Positions 1 to 9,100 of a stretch of 9,742 nt of DNA are shown one piece after another. The stretch is from NCBI GenBank assembly GCA_018064695.1, contig JAGHUU010000208.1, positions 1 through 9,742 of the forward strand, in the 5' to 3' direction. The notes beneath the pieces are model-generated. The model ran no database searches. It saw nothing but the letters and a program-made list of their open reading frames with translations, and was not told the origin of the DNA. The position numbers and the translations under genes are program-made. The stretch's first letter is position 1; each line of letters starts with the position of its first letter. This stretch comes from Candidatus Blautia equi (lineage in GTDB: Bacteria; Bacillota; Clostridia; Lachnospirales; Lachnospiraceae).

Positions 1-1490
1 CCGTTGAAAAAGAACCTGTTCCGCTCCGCACCTACAGCATGACTGAACGCATGAATGCAGACCCGGTTGCCGAAATTCCATTTACCGGCAACAAAGGCAT
101 CATGCTTGGCGATGTATATGACGGAAAAGCAACTTTAGAAGATTTTGTGGCACAGCTCACAGATGAGGAGATGTGCTATATGGTAAGAGGAGAAGGCATG
201 TGTTCTCCTAAAGTTACCCCGGGTATTGCAGCAGCATTCGGCGGAGTAACAGATGAATTAAAGGCATACGGCATCCCATGCGCAGGCTGCTCCGACGGCC
301 CATCCGGAATCCGTATGGACTGCGGAACCAAAGCCTTTGCCATGCCAAACGGCACCTGCCTTGCCTGCACCTTTGACCTTGCCCTCTGCGAGGAGCTTTA
401 CCAGTGGGAAGGCAAGGAGCTTAGAAAGAACCGCATCGACACTCTTCTTGGCCCCGGAATGAATCTCCACAGAAACCCTCTGAACGGCCGTAACTTTGAA
501 TACTTCTCCGAGGATCCACTGCTCACCGGAAAAATGGCAGCAGCACAGCTGAAGGGAATGGCCGCCTACGGCGTCACAGGTACCATCAAGCACTTTGCGG
601 CCAACAACCAGGAGCATCACAGAAGAAACTTTAACTCCATCATCTCCGAACGTGCAGTCCGCGAGATGTACTTAAGAGGATTTGAGATTGCCGTAAAAGA
701 AGGCGATGCTTACTCCATCATGTCCACTTACGGTGCTATCAACGGTCTCTGGACCGCCGGCAACTATGACCTCATTACCACCATCCTTCGTGGAGAGTGG
801 AATTACGACGGTCTTGTAATGACAGACTGGTGGGCATTTATGAACGATGAGGGCGGCGAAGCCACCGTGCAGAATACCGCAGCCATGGTAAAAGCCCAGA
901 ATGACCTCTACATGGTAACCGCCGATTCCAAAACCAACGCAAATGACGACAACCTGGCAGAGCGCCTGGCCTCCGGTATGCTGGAGCGCAGACACCTCCA
1001 GAGATGTGCGAAGAATATTCTGAAGGTCTTAATGAAATCCCCTGTTATGGAGAGAAGCCTGGGCCGCATGAGCCAGGAGGAAAAAGAGGCCTTTGAGCAG
1101 ATGGATGCATCCGATAAAGTGGATTTCGACATTATCTTCCATGAATTCGAGGATGGCAAAATGGCTCTGGATACCACCGTTGCCAATACCGACAAGGGAA
1201 ATTCCCTTCTTTACGGCATTAAGTGCGATCAGAAGGGCGTATATACGATCCGCATGAAGGTAAAGGTAGAAGCATCCGAGCTTGCGCAGGTCAATACCTC
1301 CATCTTTATCAATGAGCACCTGATCAATATGATCACCATGAACGGTACCGGGGATGAATGGCAGATCAAAGAATGCGACATCATGCTGTTCGGCCCTAAC
1401 AATTATCTGAAGTTCTTCTTTGCCGAGAGCGGTACCCGCCTGGACGGCATTACCCTGGAGTACAAAGAAGAGCTGCAGCCATTTTTCTAA
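1..1490 (+). CDS. Glycoside hydrolase family 3 beta-glycosidase, 5'-truncated by window edge
   Basis: Probably hydrolyses terminal beta-linked sugars from oligosaccharides or glycosides. The frame is open from base 3, upstream of the first ATG at 39, so the true start is outside the window. Numbering from that ATG, the GH3 TIM-barrel shows SDGPSGIR (D86), the GPGMNLHRNPLNGRNFEYFSEDP block (from about 138, written here only as a motif name: GPGMNxHR...NFEYFSEDP), KHFAANNQE with K184-H185, and the nucleophile motif VMTDWW with D263. The barrel is followed by a beta-rich tail of about 150 residues (about 330-483), possibly a CBM-like sandwich, and not by the GH3 C-terminal alpha/beta sandwich. 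This indicates the inverted domain order known in Butyrivibrio and Ruminococcus GH3 enzymes, with the sandwich domain and acid/base residue encoded upstream. The barrel has many cysteines, which fits a cytoplasmic enzyme. It lies 19 bases from the next gene, in an apparent operon. The family is certain; the exact substrate (glucose, xylose or other) is not readable. Confidence 0.95.
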   Translation, partial: VEKEPVPLRTYSMTERMNADPVAEIPFTGNKGIMLGDVYDGKATLEDFVAQLTDEEMCYMVRGEGMCSPKVTPGIAAAFGGVTDELKAYGIPCAGCSDGPSGIRMDCGTKAFAMPNGTCLACTFDLALCEELYQWEGKELRKNRIDTLLGPGMNLHRNPLNGRNFEYFSEDPLLTGKMAAAQLKGMAAYGVTGTIKHFAANNQEHHRRNFNSIISERAVREMYLRGFEIAVKEGDAYSIMSTYGAINGLWTAGNYDLITTILRGEWNYDGLVMTDWWAFMNDEGGEATVQNTAAMVKAQNDLYMVTADSKTNANDDNLAERLASGMLERRHLQRCAKNILKVLMKSPVMERSLGRMSQEEKEAFEQMDASDKVDFDIIFHEFEDGKMALDTTVANTDKGNSLLYGIKCDQKGVYTIRMKVKVEASELAQVNTSIFINEHLINMITMNGTGDEWQIKECDIMLFGPNNYLKFFFAESGTRLDGITLEYKEELQPFF

Positions 1491-1498
1491 GAAAGAAT

Positions 1499-1509
1499 GA
1501 GGTGGAAGG
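1499..1509 (+). promoter_or_regulatory. Ribosome binding site of the serine hydrolase gene
   Basis: The purine-rich GAGGTGGAAGG directly precedes the ATG at 1510. The GAGG core leaves 7 bases to the start, and it supports this start over the out-of-frame ATG at 1497. Confidence 0.8.
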
Positions 1510-2691
1510 ATGCTTACCGAGAGAATCAATAAGATCAGAGAAGTGATGCAGGAGATGGTGGATACACAGTTCGTATCCGGCGTAAACTGCATGGTGATCC
1601 AGAACGGCGTAGAACAGTTTTATCACGAGACAGGTGTGAGAGATATTGAGACAGGCGAGCCTGTGACCAGAGACACTATTTTCAGATTATATTCCCTGAC
1701 AAAAACAATTACCTCCGCAGCGGTAATGATGCTTCTGGAGGATGGCAAGCTGGATCTGCTGGATCCTGTGTCCAAATTCCTGCCTGGATTTAAGAAACAG
1801 CATCTGCAAAAAGACGGACGCTGCTATCCGCCGGAAAAAGAGATCACCATCCAGATGCTCCTGAATATGACCTCCGGAATTCCATATCCGGGAAACAATG
1901 ATCCTGCCGAAGTGGCAGCTGATAAGATGATGCAGGAGATCATCCAGAAGATGGGTACAGATGAAGCTCTCTCTACCGTGGAGATCGCTAACAGAACAGG
2001 AGAGCAGCCGCTCTGCTTTGAGCCGGGTGCCACCTGGAAATATGGATTCTCCGCAGATATTCTGGGCGCTGTAGTAGAAGTAGTTTCTGATATGCGCTTT
2101 GGAGATTTCCTTAAGAGAAGGATCTTTGAGCCTCTTGGAATGGACGACACAGCATTCTTTGTACCTGAGGAAAAGCAGTACAGACTGGCAAAGGTCTACA
2201 GAGATACGCCAAACGGACTGGAACTTTACACAGAACCGCACCTTGGTGTTCAGAATGAGATGAAATATGATCCGGCATTTGAGTCCGGCGGTGCAGGCCT
2301 GGTATCCACCATTGAGGACATTGCCAGATTTGCCCAGATGCTGATGAACGGCGGAACTTTGGACGGAGCAGTGATCCTCTCACCTGCCACGGTAAAATTT
2401 ATGACCAGCGGCCAGCTTTCTGATATTCAGCAGAAGGGCGTGGACCAGTGGGACGGCCTTGCCGGACACAGCTATGCAAACTTCATGCGCGTTGTGAAGG
2501 ATCCTGAGAAGGCAGTAACCCTCTCAAGCAAGGGCGAATACGGCTGGGATGGATGGTTAGGCGTCTACATGACCAACGATCCGGCTCACGATCTCACCAT
2601 GATCATGATGCAGCAGAGAGTGGACAGCGGCACCACAGGCTACACCAGAAAGATCAGAAATGTACTTTTCTCCAGCCTGACAGAAGAATAA
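1510..2691 (+). CDS. Serine hydrolase, class C beta-lactamase/esterase (EstB-like) superfamily
   Basis: A complete 393-residue protein of the penicillin-binding-protein-like serine hydrolase fold, of usual length for the family. The SxxK motif is S62-L-T-K65 within YSLTKTIT; S62 is the expected nucleophile and K65 the general base. The second motif is Y178-G-F-S in KYGFSADILG, so the Asn of the classical YxN is absent. The third region is G345-W-D-G-W-L-G351, a WxG-type motif as in EstB-like esterases, in place of KTG. There is no signal peptide or membrane segment, so it is probably cytoplasmic. The start at 1510 is supported by GAGGTGG (1499-1505) just upstream. It is probably co-transcribed with the GH3 gene, and a terminator follows. 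The context suggests a role in de-esterification of a glycoside or sugar ester, but this is inference; a beta-lactamase or D-aminopeptidase-type role cannot be excluded. Confidence 0.93.
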   Translation: MLTERINKIREVMQEMVDTQFVSGVNCMVIQNGVEQFYHETGVRDIETGEPVTRDTIFRLYSLTKTITSAAVMMLLEDGKLDLLDPVSKFLPGFKKQHLQKDGRCYPPEKEITIQMLLNMTSGIPYPGNNDPAEVAADKMMQEIIQKMGTDEALSTVEIANRTGEQPLCFEPGATWKYGFSADILGAVVEVVSDMRFGDFLKRRIFEPLGMDDTAFFVPEEKQYRLAKVYRDTPNGLELYTEPHLGVQNEMKYDPAFESGGAGLVSTIEDIARFAQMLMNGGTLDGAVILSPATVKFMTSGQLSDIQQKGVDQWDGLAGHSYANFMRVVKDPEKAVTLSSKGEYGWDGWLGVYMTNDPAHDLTMIMMQQRVDSGTTGYTRKIRNVLFSSLTEE

Positions 2692-2704
2692 AATAAGTAA
2701 CTAT

Positions 2705-2752
2705 ATGAGCCATCAGGGACGGAAATTTGTCCATCCCAATGGCTCATTTTTT
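2705..2752 (+). terminator. Rho-independent terminator after the GH3-serine hydrolase operon
   Basis: A perfect 9-bp stem, ATGAGCCAT (2705-2713) with ATGGCTCAT (2739-2747), is extended inside by GGGA (2716-2719) pairing with TCCC (2734-2737), and is followed by six T residues (2747-2752). It starts 14 bases after the stop codon of the serine hydrolase and separates that operon from the surface protein gene. The opposite side has no comparable T-run, so it is probably one-directional. Confidence 0.92.
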
Positions 2753-2871
2753 ATGTCTGTAATAATTTCTCTGATAGTTGTTACAAAAGTATTTAACTCA
2801 TGCAACATATAGCAAATATGAATTCTGTACTTATATATATTTTAGTGTAAATTGTATGAAAATTTACCTCG

Positions 2872-2907
2872 AAAATTGTGAAAAAATATAGAAAAAAACA
2901 CAATTTT
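2872..2907. promoter_or_regulatory. Perfect 9-bp inverted repeat upstream of the -35 box, candidate operator
   Basis: AAAATTGTG (2872-2880) and CACAATTTT (2899-2907) are exact reverse complements, separated by 18 A-rich bases. The right arm ends 3 bases before the -35 hexamer at 2911, and the arm centres are 27 bp apart. A related half-site, AAATTGT, lies at 2849-2855. Position and symmetry suggest a regulator-binding site, but no regulator is identified, and chance is possible in such AT-rich DNA. Confidence 0.45.
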
Positions 2908-2910
2908 ATG

Positions 2911-2939
2911 TTTACTTTCCACGGTTCATTCTCTATAAT
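2911..2939 (+). promoter_or_regulatory. Sigma-A-type promoter of the surface protein gene
   Basis: The -35 hexamer TTTACT (2911-2916) is separated by exactly 17 bp from a perfect -10 hexamer TATAAT (2934-2939). The predicted transcription start is near 2946, giving a leader of about 57 bases before the ATG at 3003. A weaker alternative (TTTACC 2863-2868, 18 bp, TATAGA 2887-2892) lies upstream and overlaps the inverted repeat. Confidence 0.8.
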
Positions 2940-2990
2940 TAATCTGAATATGGATAAATCTACGCAATAACTATATCAATTTTAGGCGTT

Positions 2991-2995
2991 AGGAG
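2991..2995 (+). promoter_or_regulatory. Ribosome binding site of the surface protein gene
   Basis: AGGAG lies 7 bases before the ATG at 3003. With the Lys/Arg-rich signal peptide that begins there, it fixes the start. Confidence 0.85.
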
Positions 2996-3002
2996 CATAC
3001 AC

Positions 3003-3101
3003 ATGAAAGCAAAGAGATTGAGAACATTATCAGGAAAGGGCGTATCCGTAGCACTGGCGGCAGCAATGATACTGAACAGCACGGCGGTGACTACACTGGC
3101 G
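3003..3101 (+). other. Sec signal peptide of the surface protein
   Basis: A basic n-region (MKAKRLR, then K12) is followed by a hydrophobic core around residues 14-24 (VSVALAAAMIL) and a polar c-region ending VTTLA. Cleavage is expected after A33, before EYIVDD. No lipobox cysteine is present, so it is not a lipoprotein signal. Confidence 0.85.
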
Positions 3102-6100
3102 GAATACATCGTGGACGACAGTTACCTGTACGAAGAAGATACCGGTACAGAGTACAGCGAAGAGTATTCCTACAGTACAGATTCTTCTGCAGGAAATACC
3201 TACAGCACAAATTCCTATAATACAGATTCATATGGTACCGCATCTTATCAGGGACGTTCCTACGGGGAAGTGAGCGTCAGCGGAACAGGGCTTGACATCT
3301 ACAGTTCATATGCCTTTGTTGATCCTGATACAGACAGTACATATATATATGTGGAACCGGCCACAGGCTACAGCCTGCCGGAATCCCTCACCATTGTGGT
3401 GAACGACAGCGACTATGTGGAAGCTTACCTCGGTGAGACCGTGTACACAGCACACTGGGCACCATACTCCTGGGATTCCTCCACAGCCTATGTAGAATGT
3501 ATTCCAAATGCCAATCATATATCCGTAAGCGGAACCGGAAATCTTTCCTTCGACCTGCCTGAATGTGTGTATACAGGAGAGGAAGCCTATATCTCTTATA
3601 ATAACGAAAACACAGCCAAGTATCAGGCACCTGAAACCATCGTTGTTACCACAGAAAGCGGCAAGGAAAAATACTTTAACGGATCTGATTCCGGTGTGAT
3701 CGCTCTTCCTGCTATGTGGGTGGACAGCAGCACTGAGATCTCCTACAGCTGCGAGCTTCAGAACTACAAAGTATCCGTAACAACCGATACCCCGGAAGGC
3801 TTCGCAGAGCTGGAAAAAGCACAGACAGTTCCATATGGCTCAGACGCAGTATTATCCTATACATTAAACGAAGGCTTTGAGATCGATAACAGCAAGACCT
3901 CCGGTGCAGTAGTCGGAAACGGAAGCATCACCGCAGAAAACGTGATCGCACCTGAAACCGTTACTGTCGGAGCAAAAAGAATTCAGTATAACTCCTACCT
4001 GGCAGATGACCTGCCAAACCTTGATCTGACCATTACCAATAATGGCGGAAAAGTATATCACGGACTTACCTTTACAGCAGAGATCGCACCTGCATCTTCT
4101 GAATATGTTCTTCCTGATCCTGCTGATATTTATGTAAATAATATGGCTGTTGGCTCTGACGGAGTATCCTACAGCAACGGACAGCTTACAGTGGACGGTT
4201 CTCTGGTGACCGGCGACATCCTGATTTCTGCCAGAGCACTTCCGAAATATGCCATCACCGTACAGGGAAATGGCGTAGCCGGATACATGATCCCAAGATC
4301 CCAGAGCAATGCCATTGCGGGAAGAGAAACTAGGATTAATCTTAGCACTTCTGAAGGATACCACTTCCCGGAGGGTGCAGAAAACATTTCTGTAACAATT
4401 AACGGCGCATCTGTTACATCCACTTTTGAGAAGATGGATGAGAAACATCTGATCGTTTGTGTCAGCGGAGCGGACATCACCGGTGACATCACAGTGGAAG
4501 CTGATACAGAAAAAGATACTTACGATTTTGAGTACAACGATTCCGAATCTGTAAACGGAGCAGTTGCTTCTATTAATGATGATCCTACTTATCTGGATGC
4601 ATTTACCATGACACTGGTTCCGGCTCCCGGATATGACCTTCCGGAGGAATTAGATGTTACCGTAAACGGAACTCCACTTGATCCATCTGTTTTCTCTTAT
4701 GATGTAGAGAAGAGAACCTTCTCCGTTCCGGAAGGATATGTAGATGGAGATGTAGAAATCAACGGAACCTCAACTCCACACGATTACAGCGATCTGAAAG
4801 ATCAGGTCTATGCTAAGGGCGAGGCAGGTCTTTCTGTTATCCGCGTATATGTAGAAGGAATTCAGAACGATGAGGATGGCGTTGAAAAGTCCATCATGGT
4901 AAATCTTATGGATGCCAGCGGAGCAGCAGTGGAATCCAGGAAAACTTCCGCTATGGAGTCCGGCGAGACCACATTCGTTTTTGCAGATGGTATTAAGCCT
5001 GAAACTTCTTATACATATACCGTAAGCTATGAAGTAAACGGCACTGAATATTTTGCAGAGGCCGGCAGCTACGCTGCAGAGGGAACCTGCACCACCGAGA
5101 AAGTGGCAAAGGCAACCATCAAAGATATTGATGTGAATATCGGTTTTGCCCATGTTGAGGCGGAATATGTGGCAGATACCTTATCTGACAACGTATATCG
5201 TTCTGTAAGCAACAATCCGCTTAAATTCGTATTCAGCAAGGCCGGCAGCTCCGAGGAGCAGGTAAGCACCGCTTACGAATCCGGTAATATCCTTTCCGGT
5301 AATATGGATGGCCTTGAGCCTGGCACTGCTTATACATTCCGTCTTGTGGGAGAAGCTGCTACCAGAATTGATCTGGATCAGAATATGAACCCACTCGAGG
5401 TGATTCTGGCAGAGGGTGAGATGACAACCTTAAAGCTTCCTGAGATCACCGCCATCAGCGCAGATACCAATGCTGACGGAAGCGTTAAGCTCACAGCAGA
5501 TCTGAATGTGGATGGTGCGGGACGCGCAATGGTATGGTTCCTTGTATCCGGAAACGGGACAAAAGATGAATACAATGGCTACGGCGAGAACGAGAACGAC
5601 AGCAGCCCGGCATCTACCAGAAGTGCTGTTCTCAGCAGCGATACGATTGAGAAGAATACACTGTATACTGTAACCGCATATGTAAGTGCTGACGGCAACA
5701 GTGTTCAGAAATATTATGATAACCTGCAGACATCCTTCATCATCACAGATGCAGATGCCGGCGTACAGGCAGAACCAAACGTTACTACCGTTAAGTTCAG
5801 CGGTGCTGCTCCACAGAACCTGACCCTGACATCCATTGAGATCTATGATGCAGCAAGTGGTCAGAGCATTCAGACTGTAGATGCAAATGCAGACGGCACT
5901 GCCAAGGCAGATGGCCTTACAGCTGCTACCGATTACGAGTATCTTCCATATTATACACTGGCAGGAAGCACAGGCAGCCTCATTAAAGGCAGACGTTCTT
6001 CCTTCACCACCAAAGCGGCCGTTGTTTATGGAAACCCTGCTCTGGAGGTTCTCAACACCACCGGAACCACCGCACTCATTCAGGCAAATCTGCTGGGCTA

Positions 6101-9100
6101 TGAGGAGCAGGAGATCGAATCCTGTACCCTCACCGTAGATGGTCATGTTGTATTGGGCGAGGTCATCTCCGGACAGAAAGATGATGCACTGGTGATCTTT
6201 GAAGTACAGGAGCTGGATCATGACACTGCATACACTGCAGAGGCATCCATCAGCGTGGACGGCGAAGAGATCCTTGTATCCGGACAGGATCCTGCACTGG
6301 AGTTCTCCACAAAGAGTCTTCCTGAGATCCTCACCATCGAGAAGATCACAGACGATGAGAACGGTACCAACGAGGAAATCAACTTTACATTTACTGTAGG
6401 ATATAAAGATGGTGCTAATACAGATCAGAAACAGGAGGAATCCATCAGAGTGGAGGTTCTCTCCGATACACTGAATCCTCAGACAGACTATCTTGTTTCC
6501 GAAGGTAATGACAAAAATACTTATTATGTAACCGCTATGAAAAACGGTATCCTGACTATCCACGTAAGTGATATGTACAGTGATGAAGTAGAGATCACTA
6601 AGGATATTGTAGTTGATAAGATCGACTTCACCGCTCCTGATGCAGGTGAGACTGTCACCGCAAGCGGTTCCGTAACAGCAGAGCTTGCAAAGGATTCTTC
6701 CGAAGTTGCATACTTTAACGGCGCAGTTGCCGTAAAAGCACATCCGGTAGATCCGGAGGTAGAAGGTGAGTACGCCTCCGGTGTAAGCAAAGTAGATTAT
6801 CAGTTTGTAAAAGTCGGCACACAGATCTCCGGCAGTGCATGGCAGAATGCAGCTGCTGATGAGAGCGCAAGCTTCGATGAAGAGGGCGAGTACGATGTGG
6901 CAGTAAGAGCCACCGACGAAGCCGGCAATACAGGCGATGTGGCTATGTTCGGTCGTGTTATGATCGATAAGACCGCTCCGGTTCTTCAGCTCAGCCTTGA
7001 TAAAGACAGCAGCTTCCAGGATTCCATTGGAAGAGATTACTATACAAGCGATCTTGAGATTCCTGTAACCGCAGTTGATGAGAACGGCAGCGGACTGGAA
7101 GAGATTGTGATCAGCCGAGACGGTGCTGAGACCGTCATCAGCGATGCTGATACCCTTGCTAAATTCGCAGACGGACGCTACAGCGTTCTGTTCAGCCAGA
7201 GCAATGCAGGTATGCATACTTTAACTGTTATCGCAACAGATAAAGCAGGAAACACCAGTGAGGGATCTGTAGAGTTCTGCTTCTACCATTCCCCAGAAGA
7301 TATCGTGATGACTCAGGATGCTCCGGCCGTTTATGACGGCGAGGCACTGAAAGCCGGTGAGGACTTCACCATCGACACCGGTGCAGATAAGGGTGAGATC
7401 ACTTACTCCTATGTTGAAGTCGGATCAAAAGATGCTGTTCAGGGACTTCCTGTGAATGCAGGTTATTATACCATCTATGCAGAGATCGCAGAGGATACTG
7501 AGAACTTCTATCCTGCAGCATCCGCTTCCTGCGACGTAGAGATCAAAAAAGCAGCGGCTCCATCTATTATCAAAGATGCAGTACAGTATGTTTACGCTGT
7601 AGGATCTGAGGGAGAGGTTTCCATCGACCTCAGAGCAAAACTCCCAGCAGATGCCGGTGCAGTAAATTACATGGCAGACATCACTGATCTGAATGGAATT
7701 ATCTCTGATGATGATATCGATTTAGACGGTGTTCTTGTTTACACTGTTGAGAGACTTTCCAGCAGTGATATCGGTGCAGTTTGTATCTTCAAAGTAAACT
7801 TCGAGATGGACAACTATGATACCGCTGAGTACACATTACGTATCTCCATCATCGAATGTGATCACACCAACTGCGAGATCCATTATGAAGTAAATTACGA
7901 TGGCTTCACTCATACAGGCATGTGTGAGAGATGCGGCGAGGAGCTTCTGAAAGAAACACACGACTTCGGTGCAGATGGCATGGAACCTGACTGCAGCAAG
8001 TGTGGTGTTGGCAATATCGCTGTACATGAGTTCGCCACAGCTGCAACAACCTTTGACGGAAACATGCAGGTACCGATGGTTTATACAGAAAGTCTTGTTG
8101 AAGGTGAGGATTATCTCATCGAAGAAATCCAGAAATCTGATGCCGGTACTTATACAGTAGTTATTACAGGTTTTGATGCTTATGCCGGAACCAAAGAGAT
8201 CAGCTGGACCATCGCTCCTGCAGCTATCGCCGTCACAGTGGATGAGGGACTGACCAAGGGATACGGTGACGCAGATCCTGAGATCACCTATACTTTGGAT
8301 GGTCTTTGTGGAGATGATGAGAAAGAAGATATCCTCTCCGGTGCACTTGGCCGTGAGGAAGGTGAGGTACCTGGTATCTACATGATCACCAAGGGAACCC
8401 TTGAGATCGCAGAAAATGTTACAAACTATGTTCTTGGAAATATCCTTACCGCAGAGTTCAGTATCACCGAGAAGGAACTGATGATCAAAGCAGATTCCCT
8501 TGAGAAGACCTATGGCGAGGAAGATCCGGAACTCACATGGACACCAAGCGAGGAGACCGTTGCGGACGGTGCAGAAGCACCTGTAGTAACCATCGAGCGT
8601 CAGCCTGGCGAAGATGTCGGTGAATATGAGATCACAATCAGCGCTGATCCTGACCAGAATCCATATTACATTCTGGAGCTGGAAAACGGCGTGATGACCA
8701 TCAATCCTAAGAGTATTGCCGATGCAGTGGTAACTCTTGGACCTGCCCTGATCTACAACGGAGAAGAACAGGAGCAGACAGTAGCTTCTGTACTCCTTGA
8801 TGAGGAGGAAGAGCCAACCTACAGAGTGGAAGGCAATGTACAGACAGAGGTTGGCAATTACGTATTAGGCGTGATCGGAACCGACAACTACTGTGATTTT
8901 GTAGAAGCAAAATATGCTGTCATTGATGCAGAGCCTGAGACAGAGGACGGCGCAGTACTCATTGGTCAGGGAAGTCTGGAAGTACAGATCCAGATTGGGG
9001 AGAACGCTCCGGAGACCACCTTCAAGATGGATGACGAAGAACTTCTTAAAGATATGATCAAAGACGGTACCTTCACTGCAGAGGAACTTGCAGAAGTATC

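Larger units (their letters stand above)
2753..3002. other. AT-rich intergenic regulatory region
   Basis: No coding potential is apparent in these 250 bases. The region is strongly AT-rich with A-tracts (for example 2881-2886 and 2892-2898), three copies of AAATTGT (2849-2855 and 2873-2879 direct, 2900-2906 inverted), a promoter and a ribosome binding site for the downstream gene. The transcribed leader from the predicted start near 2946 would be about 57 bases, too short for a typical riboswitch. Confidence 0.75.

Noticed and set aside
1497..1532. Short leader peptide starting at ATG 1497
   Set aside because: Only 11 codons, it overlaps the ribosome binding site and start of the serine hydrolase, and has no site of its own.
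2778..2811. Promoter from TTGTTA (2778-2783) with CATATA (2806-2811)
   Set aside because: The 22-bp spacer is far from the usual 16-18 bp, and a much better promoter lies downstream.
2946..3002. Riboswitch in the leader of the surface protein gene
   Set aside because: The leader is only about 57 bases and has no evident stable stem or known aptamer motif.
5881..6399. Two short plus-strand frames (5881-6138 and 6199-6399) in another register
   Set aside because: They lie inside the surface gene, have no ribosome binding site and show no domain features.
5430..7217. 595-residue minus-strand open frame
   Set aside because: It is the exact antisense, same-register shadow of the surface gene. 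Its product is Cys/Ile-rich without a domain pattern, and no ribosome binding site or promoter supports it.
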